Counted from the first letter of the stretch, positions 7,471-15,991 are shown. The stretch: 64,000 nucleotides of DNA from JADKHR01 sp041917295 (GCA_041917295.1 JAYRXX010000025.1:62001-126000), one strand, 5' to 3'. Numbers and translations are program-made. The notes: a model not told the origin generated them from the letters alone.

Positions 7471-8726
7471 TTCAATTGGACAGTTTTGTGATCAAAGGCG
7501 GAAAACGGTTGACGGGGTCTGTTCGCGTGTCTGGGTCCAAAAACGCCGCCCTCCCCTGTTTGTTCGCCACGTTGTTAACAGATCACGAGGTGGTCCTCGA
7601 CAATGTGCCCGATTTGCAGGACATTCGGACGGCGGTCCGGTTGTTGGAACGGTTGGGCAAACGCGTCACCGTCCAGTCGGGCCGGGTAACCGTTCGCAAG
7701 AAAGGGGTTTTGAGAGAACGGGCGCCCTACGATTTGGTTCGACGGATGCGGGCCAGCGCGGTGGTGATGGGGCCGCTTTTGGCCCGGTTGGGGAAAGCGG
7801 ATGTGTCCCTTCCCGGCGGATGCGCCATCGGGGCACGGCCCATCAACTTCCATCTGAAAGCGTTCGAGGCCATGGGCGCGAAAATCACCGTTCACGAAGG
7901 CTACATTCTGGCCCAGGGACGAATGAAAGGGTGCCGTGTGAAACTGCCGTTTGCCAGCGTGGGCGCCACGGAAAATATTTTGATGGCGGCGTCGTTGGCC
8001 CAGGGTCGAACTGTTTTGGACAACGCGGCCCGCGAACCCGAAATCACCGATCTGGCCAACCTGTTGACGGCCATGGGCGCGCGCATCAAGGGCGCGGGGA
8101 CCACGCGGATCGTCATTGACGGGGTGCCGTCTTTGGGCGGGGCCCATCACCGGGTTATTCCGGACCGCATCGAAGCGGGCACGTTGCTGATCGCGGCCGC
8201 CATGACGCGCGGACGGATCAAATTGATCGACGCGGATCCATCCCATTTGGGGGCCGTCATCGAGGCTCTTCGTCGGGCTGGACTCGCCGTTTCCCAAACG
8301 GCCAACACCTTGGAAGCGGCTTGGGTGCGCCCTTTAAAGCCGGTCGCTGTTAAAACGCGCGTGTACCCGGGGTTCCCGACGGACATGCAGGCTCAATGGA
8401 TGGCGTTGATGTCGGTGACCCGGGGCCGCAGCGTGATCCAAGAAGATATTTTTGAAAACCGGTTTCTGCATGCCCAGGAATTGGTGCGGATGGGGGCGCG
8501 TATCGACGTGCGGGGAGCCCGGGCGGCCATTGAAGGCGTTCCCCGGTTGTCCGGCTGTCCGTTGATGGTGTCGGACCTGCGGGCGGGGGCGGCTCTGGTT
8601 TTGGCCGGGCTGGTGGCCCGGGGGCGGACACGGGTTCTTCGCGTTTATCACTTGGACCGGGGCTACGAGCGGTTGGAAAAAAAATTGCGTCTCCTGGGAG
8701 CCGACATCCGGCGGGTTCCCCAATGA
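7467..8726 (+). CDS. murA: UDP-N-acetylglucosamine 1-carboxyvinyltransferase
   Basis: The 419-aa EPSP-synthase-fold enzyme catalyses the first committed step of peptidoglycan synthesis, enolpyruvyl transfer from PEP to UDP-GlcNAc, in the cytoplasm. The start motif SGSKNAALP (22-30) supplies the substrate-binding Lys-Asn. The flexible catalytic loop LPGGCAIG holds C119, the fosfomycin target, so sensitivity is expected. The end HLDRGYERLEKKLRLLGA is typical. The gene is joined by 4-base overlaps to prmC upstream and to the transglycosylase downstream, so wall-precursor synthesis and wall remodelling are co-expressed. Confidence 0.98.
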   Translation: MIQLDSFVIKGGKRLTGSVRVSGSKNAALPCLFATLLTDHEVVLDNVPDLQDIRTAVRLLERLGKRVTVQSGRVTVRKKGVLRERAPYDLVRRMRASAVVMGPLLARLGKADVSLPGGCAIGARPINFHLKAFEAMGAKITVHEGYILAQGRMKGCRVKLPFASVGATENILMAASLAQGRTVLDNAAREPEITDLANLLTAMGARIKGAGTTRIVIDGVPSLGGAHHRVIPDRIEAGTLLIAAAMTRGRIKLIDADPSHLGAVIEALRRAGLAVSQTANTLEAAWVRPLKPVAVKTRVYPGFPTDMQAQWMALMSVTRGRSVIQEDIFENRFLHAQELVRMGARIDVRGARAAIEGVPRLSGCPLMVSDLRAGAALVLAGLVARGRTRVLRVYHLDRGYERLEKKLRLLGADIRRVPQ

Positions 8727-10210
8727 CCCGAGGTCGGGTTTTTGTAAGCGCCGTTGGCATAGTCCTGGTGTCGGCGGGCTTGATGGCGGGAGAAGCCGTT
8801 GGTCCGGAATCCGACCCCGCTTCTTTGACGGCGGGGGTGGAACCGGTGTTGATTTCCACCTCACCGACGGAGATGGAATCGGCGGGGTTACCCCCCGCGG
8901 GGCTGGACGGGGAAACGGCCGACCGGTCGGAACCTCTTGCCCCCTGGCTGGCCAAATCCGAAAAATATTTTGAGCGGGGTCTGGCGGCGGAATCGGCCGG
9001 AGACCTTCGCGCCGCTCGCCGCCACTACGCCCGCGCACTGAAAGTGTATTTGGATAACGCCGACGATGTCGCGGTGATGGACATGAAAACCACCATCGCC
9101 ACCGTTTTGAATGGGGCCGAAACCCAGCGGTTCTCAGAATCGGATTCCCAGAAAAAAGAAGTCGGCGGTTTAGACGCGATGACGGGGCCCCAACTCAAAA
9201 AGGTGGACGCCGCGGGGGTTCATCCGGTGGGATCGACGCGGTCTTACGTGATCCACATCGACGCCAACGACCCGCTGGTGAAAAAATACGTGGCGCTGTA
9301 CACCGGCTCACTGAGAGATCGAACCCAGGCGGCGTTCGACCGCATGGGAAAATACATGGACATGGTGTCTCGGACCATCGAGGAAGAACGGATGCCCCGG
9401 GAACTTATCTATTTGCCGGTTGTGGAAAGCGAGTATCACCTTTTCGCGGTGTCCAAGGCGGGCGCGGTGGGCCTGTGGCAATTTATGCCGACGACGGCCA
9501 AATACGCCGGCCTGAAAGTGAATTACTGGGTGGACGAACGGCGGGACCCCGACAAATCCACGCGCGCGGCCATGAAAACGTTGAAATCGCTTTACGACTG
9601 GTTTGACGATTGGCATTTGGCGTTGGCGGCGTACAACCGGGGAATGTACGGCATCCAGCGGGACTTGGAATTTACCCGATCGACGGATTTCACGCTGTTG
9701 TCCAAACGCCAGGGAATTCCCCTGGAAACCGAGCAGTACGTGCCGAAGCTGATGGCCCTGGTTCTGATTGGGGACAACGCGGCGGAATACGGGTTTCGGC
9801 CGCCGCGGGCATCGACCGCTTCCGCACCGGACACGGTGGTCCTTAACCGGCCGTTGGATCTTAAAGTGGCGGCCGCGTGCGCGGGTGTGTCTGAAACGGT
9901 GATCCGGGAACTGAACCCGTCCGTTCGGTTATGGGTGACGCCTTCCAATGAACCCCACTTTGCGTTCAAAGTTCCGGCGGGATCCAAGGATCGGTTCCAA
10001 GCGGCCCTGGCCCAGGTGAAAGATTGGAACCCGTCACCGGGATTTGTTCGCTATACGGTCCAAAAAGGCGATATTTTGGGCCGCATCGCTGCGCGGTTTC
10101 GCACCACCCCGGCGGCGATCCAGCGTGAAAATAACCTGGCCAGCGCCCATCGCTTGCGGCCCGGACAGGTTCTGGTGGTTCGGCCCGGCCGGGGGTTCAA
10201 AGGGGAATAG
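8723..10210 (+). CDS. MltD-like membrane-bound lytic transglycosylase with LysM
   Basis: The 495-aa exported protein has a signal peptide or anchor (~1-23), a TPR-like helical pair (~80-115), an SLT (lysozyme-like) domain (~205-330), a poorly conserved region (~370-430), and a C-terminal LysM (~443-490; RYTVQKGDILGRIAARF). The catalytic Glu is E235 in LPVVESEYH, followed by SKAGAVGLWQFMPTTA, as in family 1 transglycosylases (MltD/Slt70). It cleaves glycan strands in the periplasm, forming anhydro-muropeptides. The gene overlaps murA by 4 bases. Confidence 0.92.
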   Translation: MTRGRVFVSAVGIVLVSAGLMAGEAVGPESDPASLTAGVEPVLISTSPTEMESAGLPPAGLDGETADRSEPLAPWLAKSEKYFERGLAAESAGDLRAARRHYARALKVYLDNADDVAVMDMKTTIATVLNGAETQRFSESDSQKKEVGGLDAMTGPQLKKVDAAGVHPVGSTRSYVIHIDANDPLVKKYVALYTGSLRDRTQAAFDRMGKYMDMVSRTIEEERMPRELIYLPVVESEYHLFAVSKAGAVGLWQFMPTTAKYAGLKVNYWVDERRDPDKSTRAAMKTLKSLYDWFDDWHLALAAYNRGMYGIQRDLEFTRSTDFTLLSKRQGIPLETEQYVPKLMALVLIGDNAAEYGFRPPRASTASAPDTVVLNRPLDLKVAAACAGVSETVIRELNPSVRLWVTPSNEPHFAFKVPAGSKDRFQAALAQVKDWNPSPGFVRYTVQKGDILGRIAARFRTTPAAIQRENNLASAHRLRPGQVLVVRPGRGFKGE

Positions 10211-10225
10211 CCGGGTTTATTCTTG

Positions 10226-10394
10226 TTAACCCGGATTCCCCAGTTGGGCGCGAGGACCGAGACGGAAAAGGCGGGCCTTTTTACGAACAAAAAAGTGCAG
10301 GCCGTAGCGGGGACTACGGGCAAACTTTTTTGTGAAGAAAAAAGACCCGAATTTTCCGTCGAATCCCGCGATCCAACTGGGGAATTCGGGTTAA
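10226..10394. repeat. 169-bp TTAA-bounded long inverted repeat (MITE-like)
   Basis: Two ~80-base arms are nearly reverse complements around a 6-base loop (10308-10313). Matching blocks from outside in: TTAACCCG/CGGGTTAA, ATTCCCCAGTTGG/CCAACTGGGGAAT, GACGGAAAA/TTTTCCGTC, ACAAAAAAGT/ACTTTTTTGT, and CCGTAG/CTACGG. TTAA stands at both ends (10226-10229, 10391-10394), as expected of a target-site duplication, though TTAA is itself palindromic. No ORF lies inside. The left end also forms a small alternative hairpin with upstream bases (CCGGGTT 10211-10217 with AACCCGG 10228-10234). Confidence 0.8.
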
Positions 10395-10429
10395 TACATT
10401 TCGTCATGGGTCCGGTCGTAAAATAACTC

Positions 10430-10457
10430 TTGAAATATTATTGTTTCTGCTTATACT
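10430..10457 (+). promoter_or_regulatory. Promoter of the diguanylate cyclase operon
   Basis: TTGAAA (10430-10435) and TATACT (10452-10457) are 16 bases apart, in an AT-rich stretch just after the long inverted repeat. The start is predicted near 10464, right before the SD of the small leader ORF. Confidence 0.6.
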
Positions 10458-10471
10458 ATAACGGAGACACC

Positions 10472-10564
10472 ATGGCGAGCTCGTTCCTTGAACGGTTTCC
10501 TTTCCGGCCCCTTCTCCATGGAAGGGGGGGCCCTTCCCTTGCCCGGGGACACCCGTGGCCTTGA
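10472..10564 (+). CDS. Possible 30-aa leader ORF overlapping the GGDEF start
   Basis: An ATG with a well-placed SD (GGAG, 5 bases upstream) opens a 30-codon frame ending TGA at 10562-10564. It overlaps the GTG start (10555) of the first diguanylate cyclase by 10 bases in another frame. The peptide is basic and Pro/Gly-rich and resembles nothing I recognise. A 7-bp GGAAGGG/CCCTTCC hairpin lies inside it (10520-10537). It may serve translational coupling; it may equally be untranslated leader. Confidence 0.3.
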   Translation: MASSFLERFPFRPLLHGRGGPSLARGHPWP

Positions 10565-11955
10565 TCGATCCACCCCCGTTGGTTCTCTTTTCTCCTCGGA
10601 TGAAATCCGCCCGGGCCCATTTGATTTCTGTTTTGTTGGGTCCCTTGGGACTGCCCGTGCTGAGTGGAATCACCCTTTGGGCCATGATTCGAGCGCCGGC
10701 CCCGGCCACCGACATTTTTCCTGTTTTTATCGCCCTGCAACTGTTGATCTACGTGGGGGCGGGTTTGAGCTGGGCGTTTGGGTTATCCCTGTTGGCCACG
10801 GCCGTGGCGTTGGCTGGGTTTTTCTTTTCGCCGGCGCCCTGGGCGCGGGCGCTGTTTTCCCTTTACGGGGTGTTGGTGTGGGTCCTGTTCGCTATTCTCA
10901 ACGCGTTCGACCATCGGCGCGACTCAACCTGGAACCGGTTTCAGGAGGAATGGGACGGTTTGGAACTGGATCTGTCGCGGCTTCAGGCGGACGTGGAAAA
11001 CGCGCGCACCATCGTGGAAGACAGCCAAACCCGCATCAACGCCTTCGATCGGCTTCAACTGTTTACGGACGACTTGGTGGGTCCTTATCACCGTGATGAA
11101 CTGTTGCAACGGGCCCTGTCCGGGTTGGGGACCATGTTCCCCAAGTCGCGCGTGAGCCTGCATCTATTCCCCAAACCCGACGTTCCGGACCCCAACGACG
11201 AGGTGGGCCTCAAAATGCTTCAATGGGGCCAGCCCCGTCTTCTGCCCAATCGGGGGTCGACGACCCCCACGTGGGAACCGGGCCTGTTGATTTGCCTCCC
11301 GGTGAAAGGCCGTGAAAGCTTTTTGGGTTGGATTTCTCTGGAAGCCAAACAGACGTCGCATCCGTTTCAAATCCACGATTTGCGGCTGGCGTCCATCGCG
11401 TCCGACCTGGTGTCGTTGGCGTTGGGAAACACGGAACGCTACAGCCAAACCGAGGCGCTGGCCATTTCCGACGAATTGACCGGCGTTTACACCCGGGGCT
11501 ATTTCAACGAGCGGCTGTTGGAAGAATTCCGTAAGGCCCGCCACAACGGACGGCCGTTTTCGTTGGTGTTGCTCGACATCGATCACTTCAAAAAAATCAA
11601 CGACGCCCACGGCCATCACATCGGCGATGAAGTGCTGCGCTGGCTGTCCCGCCTGGTGATGGCCCAAGCTCGGGAAACAGATTTTGTGGCGCGCTACGGG
11701 GGAGAAGAATTTGTGGTGATCATGCCCTCCACCCGGGGCGACGACGCGTTTCGGTTCACCCAGCGGTTGGTGAAAACAGTGGGGGGCACTCCGTTTCGAT
11801 GGGGCCAGAAAAGCATTAAGGTGACTGTGTCCGCCGGGGTGGCCACCTTGTCCCACGACGTCCCCAACGAGGAGGAAATGATCCGCCGGTCGGACGAGGC
11901 GCTGTACGCCGCCAAAAAAGGGGGACGCAACCGCGTGAGAGCCTATGAGCGTTGA
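10555..11955 (+). CDS. Membrane diguanylate cyclase (GAF-GGDEF)
   Basis: The 466-aa protein starts with three to four transmembrane helices (~20-120), then a coiled-coil (~125-165), a GAF-like sensor region (~170-300), and a GGDEF domain (~305-466). The active site is GGEEF (382-386), and the allosteric inhibitory site RxxD is present five residues upstream (RETD, 373-376), so product feedback is expected. It makes cyclic di-GMP from two GTP at the inner membrane. A GTG start at 10555 is used here; an ATG at 10600 is possible. It overlaps the second cyclase gene by 11 bases. Confidence 0.88.
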   Translation: MALIDPPPLVLFSPRMKSARAHLISVLLGPLGLPVLSGITLWAMIRAPAPATDIFPVFIALQLLIYVGAGLSWAFGLSLLATAVALAGFFFSPAPWARALFSLYGVLVWVLFAILNAFDHRRDSTWNRFQEEWDGLELDLSRLQADVENARTIVEDSQTRINAFDRLQLFTDDLVGPYHRDELLQRALSGLGTMFPKSRVSLHLFPKPDVPDPNDEVGLKMLQWGQPRLLPNRGSTTPTWEPGLLICLPVKGRESFLGWISLEAKQTSHPFQIHDLRLASIASDLVSLALGNTERYSQTEALAISDELTGVYTRGYFNERLLEEFRKARHNGRPFSLVLLDIDHFKKINDAHGHHIGDEVLRWLSRLVMAQARETDFVARYGGEEFVVIMPSTRGDDAFRFTQRLVKTVGGTPFRWGQKSIKVTVSAGVATLSHDVPNEEEMIRRSDEALYAAKKGGRNRVRAYER

Positions 11956-13285
11956 GGGCGGTCTGGTGCACGCGGTCTTAACGTGGGGGGTGGTGCCTGT
12001 GTTGTGGGGGTGCCTGTACCTTAAACCGGCTCGCTGTTTGTGGGTGGTGTTTGTGTTTGCGGGAGCGGCGTCGGTCCACTCGTTTTCTTACCCGTCTGGT
12101 CCCTGGGCGGATTTGCTCTTGCATTGGGGCACGTATGCACTGGCGGTGTTGGTCCCGTTTTTCTATGTCCGGGCCCAAAAAGCCTTGGCCCGCGAATTCG
12201 CCAAAAAACAGGCGGCTCTGCACGATCAACGGACAAAAATTCAACTGGCCCACGACGCGGTTCACCGGGAAAAAAGCGACCGCCAGGAACAACTGGAACG
12301 ACTGCAAAATCGCTTTGCTTTGGTGCAGGTGATGGCCACAAAACTGGAAGCGGGCGAAATCCTTCAAACCCTGGGCCACATGTGGCGCAAACGGCCGGGC
12401 GTAAAAGGGTGCTTGATCTTGCGGCGGCAACTCAACGGCAGTTGGGGAACCTCTTTTACCGATGGCCATTTTAATGTTCAAGACTGGTTGCGGGTTTTGG
12501 CGTCGCACCCGTCCATGGCCCGGTCTCGCAACATTCGCCGTTACGCCACGCCGACCAAACAGCTCACGTTGCCCGGCCAGCCGTTTGGGTCCACCTGTTT
12601 GTTGGTCCCGTTTACCTGGGACAAAGACATTTTGGCTCTGGGCATTTTGGAGGTGGATTCCCCGCACACCGAGGAAAGCACCGACGGGTTCAACATCGAG
12701 CGTAAAATCGTTTCCATCGGATTGCGCCGGGCGGACCTCTACGACTTGATGACCGAACGCAGCCGGTACGACGCCTTGACCGGTGCGTTTTTGCGCCGCA
12801 GTTTAATGGAGCGCTTGGAAGACGCCCTGCGCAAGTCCCACCGGTACAACACGCCCTTGTTTTTTGCGTTGTTGGACATTGACCATTTCAAAGAACTCAA
12901 CGATCGCTGGGGCCATTTGGCGGGCGATCGGGCGCTGGTGGGGTTGGCCAACGCCGTGCGCAAAATGGCCCATCCCGGCATTTCGTTGGGACGGTTGGGC
13001 GGCGACGAGTTCGCCCTCATTTTTGAACTGGATTCGGTGAAAGAGGTGATGGCCTGGTTCGACAAGCTTCGGGCGTATGTTCATGAAAATCCATTGCGCG
13101 AGCGCGACACGGCGGTTCGGTATACGTTGAGCGCGGGAATCAGTGCCTACCTCCCGGGCCGGCCGCCGGTCTCGGAATTGATGGCCCAAGCCGATCACGC
13201 GTTGTATCAAGCCAAACGGGCCGGTCGCGACCGGGTCGTGGCGTGGCAAGGGCCGAACACGGCGGTTCCGGCGGGGAAAAAATAA
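11945..13285 (+). CDS. Second membrane diguanylate cyclase (GGDEF)
   Basis: The 446-aa protein has two or three N-terminal transmembrane helices (~8-75), a long coiled coil (~80-130; lysine/glutamine-rich), a GAF-like region (~130-265), and a GGDEF domain (~275-440) with an exact GGDEF (352-356). Unlike its upstream neighbour it lacks RxxD five residues before the motif, so the pair may differ in feedback control. Same architecture and operon position suggest tandem duplication followed by divergence. The ABC ATPase begins 1 base after its stop. Confidence 0.88.
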   Translation: MSVEGGLVHAVLTWGVVPVLWGCLYLKPARCLWVVFVFAGAASVHSFSYPSGPWADLLLHWGTYALAVLVPFFYVRAQKALAREFAKKQAALHDQRTKIQLAHDAVHREKSDRQEQLERLQNRFALVQVMATKLEAGEILQTLGHMWRKRPGVKGCLILRRQLNGSWGTSFTDGHFNVQDWLRVLASHPSMARSRNIRRYATPTKQLTLPGQPFGSTCLLVPFTWDKDILALGILEVDSPHTEESTDGFNIERKIVSIGLRRADLYDLMTERSRYDALTGAFLRRSLMERLEDALRKSHRYNTPLFFALLDIDHFKELNDRWGHLAGDRALVGLANAVRKMAHPGISLGRLGGDEFALIFELDSVKEVMAWFDKLRAYVHENPLRERDTAVRYTLSAGISAYLPGRPPVSELMAQADHALYQAKRAGRDRVVAWQGPNTAVPAGKK

Positions 13286-13286
13286 A

Positions 13287-14420
13287 ATGGCCCGACTGTC
13301 CCTTCAAAATGTGTCCAAGTGGTACGGCTTGGTGCCCGCGTTGCAAAACGTATCGTTTGACGTGGGCGACCGGGAACTGTTCGTGTTGGTGGGTCCCTCC
13401 GGGTGCGGGAAAACGACGCTTCTTCGGCTCATCGCGGGATTGGAGGATGTTTCCGACGGGAAAATTCTGATCGATCAGCGGTTGGTCAACCACGACAAAC
13501 CCAAAACCCGAAACATCGCCATGGTGTTCCAAAATTTTGCTCTGTACCCGCACATGACGGTGATGGAAAACATGTCGTTTGGGTTGCGCATGCGGGGATA
13601 CTCGCCGGAAGAAATTGACCAGCGGGTCCGCCACGCCGCCGACATGCTGGACCTGACGGGATTGCTCCATCGCAAACCCGGCGAAATTTCCGGCGGCCAA
13701 CGCCAACGGGTGGCCGTCGGGCGAGCCATCGTGCGCAAACCCAAAGTGTTTTTGTTCGATGAGCCGTTTTCAAATCTGGACGCGAAAATGCGGGGCGAAA
13801 CCCGGGCCGAACTGTTGCGCCTGCATGAACGGCTTCAAACCACCATGGTCTACGTGACCCACGACCAGGTGGAAGCCATGACGCTGGGTGACCGCATTGC
13901 CGTGCTTAAAGACGGCGCCATTCAACAAATCGGCAAACCTATTGATCTTTATCGTCGGCCGAAAAACCGGTTCGTGGCCGAGTTCATCGGAACGCCGCCC
14001 ATGAACATTTTTAATGTCACGGTGTTGGATCGGGGCGACAGCGTGTGGTTGGATCAAGGCCATTTCCAACTGAAATTGCCGGGGCGGTATCACCGAGCAG
14101 GGTTTTTGCGCGATGGACTTGAAATTCTGTTGGGCATTCGGCCGGAGGATATCCACGATCGCTTGTTTGAGACCGCCGCGGTGTCCGACGGAAACACGGT
14201 GATCGCCATGGTCCAGCTGGTGGAACCAGTGGGCGCCGAAACCCACGTGCACTTGGAAGCGGGGGGAACCCGGTTCATTGCGCGGGTTCGTCCCGACAAC
14301 CCGCTGGAAATGAATCAGCCAATGGAAATGGTGTTTGATTTGGAAAAAATCAATCTCTTTTCCAAGGATGGAAAAGAGCGCTTTTCATTGGAAGGCGAAG
14401 CCCCTTTTAACGCAGGTTAA
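13287..14420 (+). CDS. ABC transporter ATP-binding protein (MalK/UgpC type)
   Basis: The 377-aa ATPase has Walker A GPSGCGKT (36-43), a signature ISGGQRQ (134-140), and Walker B VFLFDEP (154-160) followed by FSNLDAKMR, the hallmark of carbohydrate-importer (CUT1) ATPases. A C-terminal TOBE/MOP-like regulatory domain covers ~240-370. MalK/UgpC/MsmK proteins energise sugar importers, and one such ATPase can serve several transporters. No permease or binding protein is adjacent, which fits a shared subunit; the substrate cannot be assigned. It is the last gene of the operon, before a terminator at 14549. Confidence 0.9.
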   Translation: MARLSLQNVSKWYGLVPALQNVSFDVGDRELFVLVGPSGCGKTTLLRLIAGLEDVSDGKILIDQRLVNHDKPKTRNIAMVFQNFALYPHMTVMENMSFGLRMRGYSPEEIDQRVRHAADMLDLTGLLHRKPGEISGGQRQRVAVGRAIVRKPKVFLFDEPFSNLDAKMRGETRAELLRLHERLQTTMVYVTHDQVEAMTLGDRIAVLKDGAIQQIGKPIDLYRRPKNRFVAEFIGTPPMNIFNVTVLDRGDSVWLDQGHFQLKLPGRYHRAGFLRDGLEILLGIRPEDIHDRLFETAAVSDGNTVIAMVQLVEPVGAETHVHLEAGGTRFIARVRPDNPLEMNQPMEMVFDLEKINLFSKDGKERFSLEGEAPFNAG

Positions 14421-14424
14421 AAGG

Positions 14425-14485
14425 GTTCAAGTCCCCCTCCTTAGACTGGAGGTAAGACCATCAAATCTGCCGGAGGGGGGACTTG
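14425..14485. repeat. Partial tRNA-Leu 3'-end duplication, distal copy
   Basis: Bases 14459-14485 repeat exactly the 27 bases at 14635-14661, which contain the acceptor 3' strand and part of the T arm of tRNA-Leu. The left edge (GTTCAAGTCCCCCTCC) is an inverted copy of the same tRNA 3' end, so the unit is itself an inverted repeat. The two direct copies are 176 bases apart. Confidence 0.7.
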
Positions 14486-14548
14486 CCTTCCAGGATCGCG
14501 GCTTTCCTACCCCCGCCGCGACCCTTCCAGGCCGGCCCGATCACTGAC

Positions 14549-14571
14549 GGGCCCTCTCGGCGGGCCCTTTT
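14549..14571 (+). terminator. Rho-independent terminator after the ABC ATPase
   Basis: GGGCC (14549-14553) and GGCCC (14563-14567) form a stem followed by a short T-run. It closes the diguanylate cyclase/ABC operon. Confidence 0.55.
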
Positions 14572-14598
14572 CCTCCCATAAGGTCGGCGTGATCGGGC

Positions 14599-14661
14599 GT
14601 TCAAGCCCCTCCTCCGGAATTAGAGGGGAAAGAACATCAAATCTGCCGGAGGGGGGACTTG
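14599..14661. repeat. tRNA-Leu 3'-end repeat, proximal copy
   Basis: This copy runs into the functional tRNA: 14644-14661 is the tRNA 3' end. Its outer edge (TTCAAGCCCCTCCTCCGG) is a near inverted copy of the tRNA 3' sequence, so it could fold with the gene's own end. It partners the repeat at 14425-14485. Confidence 0.65.
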
Positions 14662-14729
14662 AACCCCCACGCCGCCTAAGCGGCTTGAGATTTTGAGTCT
14701 CACGCGTCTGCCAATTTCGCCACCCCGGC
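14644..14729 (-). tRNA. tRNA-Leu (anticodon CAA)
   Basis: The 86-base class II tRNA folds with acceptor GCCGGGG/CTCCGGC (one G-U pair), D stem GCG/CGC, anticodon stem TGAGA/TCTCA, loop CTCAAAA (anticodon CAA, reading UUG), a long variable arm (GCCGCTTAGGCGGC) as expected for Leu, and T arm GGGGG-TTCAAGT-CCCCC. CCA is not encoded; the discriminator is A. Confidence 0.95.
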
Positions 14730-14739
14730 TTGAGGTCGT

Positions 14740-14769
14740 ATTATCGCTTTTTCTTCGTTCCTTCGTCAA
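14740..14769 (-). promoter_or_regulatory. Promoter of tRNA-Leu
   Basis: On the minus strand TTGACG (14769-14764) and GATAAT (14745-14740) are 18 bases apart. The start is predicted ~4 bases before the mature tRNA 5' end. Confidence 0.65.
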
Positions 14770-14792
14770 TAACTGTTAAAATCAGTTTGCCC

Positions 14793-15209
14793 ATGAGAAA
14801 AACGTATTCGTTTTCCAATCTTGTTTCCTTGATGGCTCGACTGCGCGGGCCCCGCGGTTGCCCGTGGGACCGGAAACAAACCCATCAAACCCTTTTAAAA
14901 TATCTGAAGGAAGAGTCCGCCGAAGTGGTGGACGCGGTGCGCAAGGGAAATCCGGACCACTTGTGCGAAGAGTTGGGGGACTTGCTCCTCCAAATCCTGT
15001 TTCATTCCCAGATCGCCGCCGAGAAAAAGCGGTTCACTGTCCACGATGTGGTGGACGGCTTGGCGAAAAAACTGGTTCGGCGCCATCCCCACGTGTTCGG
15101 CGCCATGAAATTAACAACCGCCGCCCAAGTCGCCGCCCGGTGGGACGAGATCAAAAAAATGGAACGGGCCCTCAAAAAACAAGACCGTCCGCAGTCCCGA
15201 CGCCCATGA
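14793..15209 (+). CDS. mazG: MazG-family nucleotide pyrophosphohydrolase
   Basis: From the ATG at 14793 the protein is 138 aa, one MazG domain (E. coli MazG has two). Conserved features are CPWDRKQTH near the N-terminus, EESAEVVDAV and EELGDLLLQILFH, which supply the Mg-binding acidic residues, and the RRHPHVFG segment. MazG-type enzymes hydrolyse NTPs to NMP and PPi and clear non-canonical nucleotides. An in-frame upstream extension would begin right at the tRNA-Leu 5' edge and is rejected. The stop overlaps the HAD gene start (ATGA). Confidence 0.9.
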   Translation: MRKTYSFSNLVSLMARLRGPRGCPWDRKQTHQTLLKYLKEESAEVVDAVRKGNPDHLCEELGDLLLQILFHSQIAAEKKRFTVHDVVDGLAKKLVRRHPHVFGAMKLTTAAQVAARWDEIKKMERALKKQDRPQSRRP

Positions 15210-15991
15210 ACCGGCGGTCCCGCCGCGCGCCGTCCGTTAAAAAAAATAGTTTCCGGGCGGTGTTTTTTGACGCGGGCAATACCTTGGTTCGGGCGCACCC
15301 CTCCGTGGGCCACATCTATGCCCACACCGCGCGCCGTCACGGGGTGAGGGTTCCTGTTGATCAGGTGGATCATCGATTCAAAGAGGTTTGGAAAAACCGA
15401 CACGGCGTGGTGCATCTGAAAACCGACCGCGCCGAAAAAGAATGGTGGCGGAAGATGGTTCGGCAGGTGATGGGAGCCCACTTTTCGCCGTCGGGGTTCC
15501 GCACCTATTTTGAAGACCTTTACGGGCTGTTCGCCCACCCGCGCCATTGGCGTTTGTTCGATGACGCCTTGCCCACCTTGAGAACGTTGCGGGCGCGGGG
15601 GCTGAAAGTGGGAATTATTTCCAATTGGGACTCCCGATTGGTTACGTTGGCCAAACGAATCGGGCTCGATAAAGAAGTCGAGTTCCTTTTGGTCTCGGCG
15701 GTGGAAGGGTTGGTGAAACCCGACCGTCGCTTGTTTGAACGCGCCCTTGACCGCGCCCAGGTCAAACCCCACGAAGCCGTGCATGTGGGCGACAGCTTGC
15801 ACGAGGATTATCACGGCGCCCAGGGCGCGGGCCTGGCCGCTCTTCTGTTGGATCGCCATCACCCCGGTCCCCCCGGCATCAAAACCATCCGTTCATTAAC
15901 GGAAATAATTTCTTTTACAAATGGTGGTATGATTCATCCGCCTCATTCTCCATTGACAAGAAGTCGTTTCGGAGTCACAATAAGTTCATGA
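15206..15991 (+). CDS. HAD-superfamily hydrolase (subfamily IA)
   Basis: The 261-aa protein is a HAD phosphatase-like enzyme. Motif I is FFDAGNTLV (20-28) with the nucleophile D22, but the usual second Asp of DxD is Gly, as in REG-2/HDHD3-like members. Motif II is IISNWDS, motif III GLVKPDRRLFERAL, and motif IV VHVGDSLHEDY. A cap is formed by ~35-115. The substrate cannot be predicted. The basic first 15 residues precede the domain. It overlaps mazG by 4 bases and the next small gene by 4 bases. Confidence 0.85.
   Translation: MNRRSRRAPSVKKNSFRAVFFDAGNTLVRAHPSVGHIYAHTARRHGVRVPVDQVDHRFKEVWKNRHGVVHLKTDRAEKEWWRKMVRQVMGAHFSPSGFRTYFEDLYGLFAHPRHWRLFDDALPTLRTLRARGLKVGIISNWDSRLVTLAKRIGLDKEVEFLLVSAVEGLVKPDRRLFERALDRAQVKPHEAVHVGDSLHEDYHGAQGAGLAALLLDRHHPGPPGIKTIRSLTEIISFTNGGMIHPPHSPLTRSRFGVTISS

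Noticed and set aside
10211..10470. A c-di-GMP (GEMM-type) riboswitch upstream of the diguanylate cyclases
   Set aside because: The region was read for the GEMM-I core and tetraloop-receptor pattern; none was found. Its structure is fully explained by the long inverted repeat and promoter.
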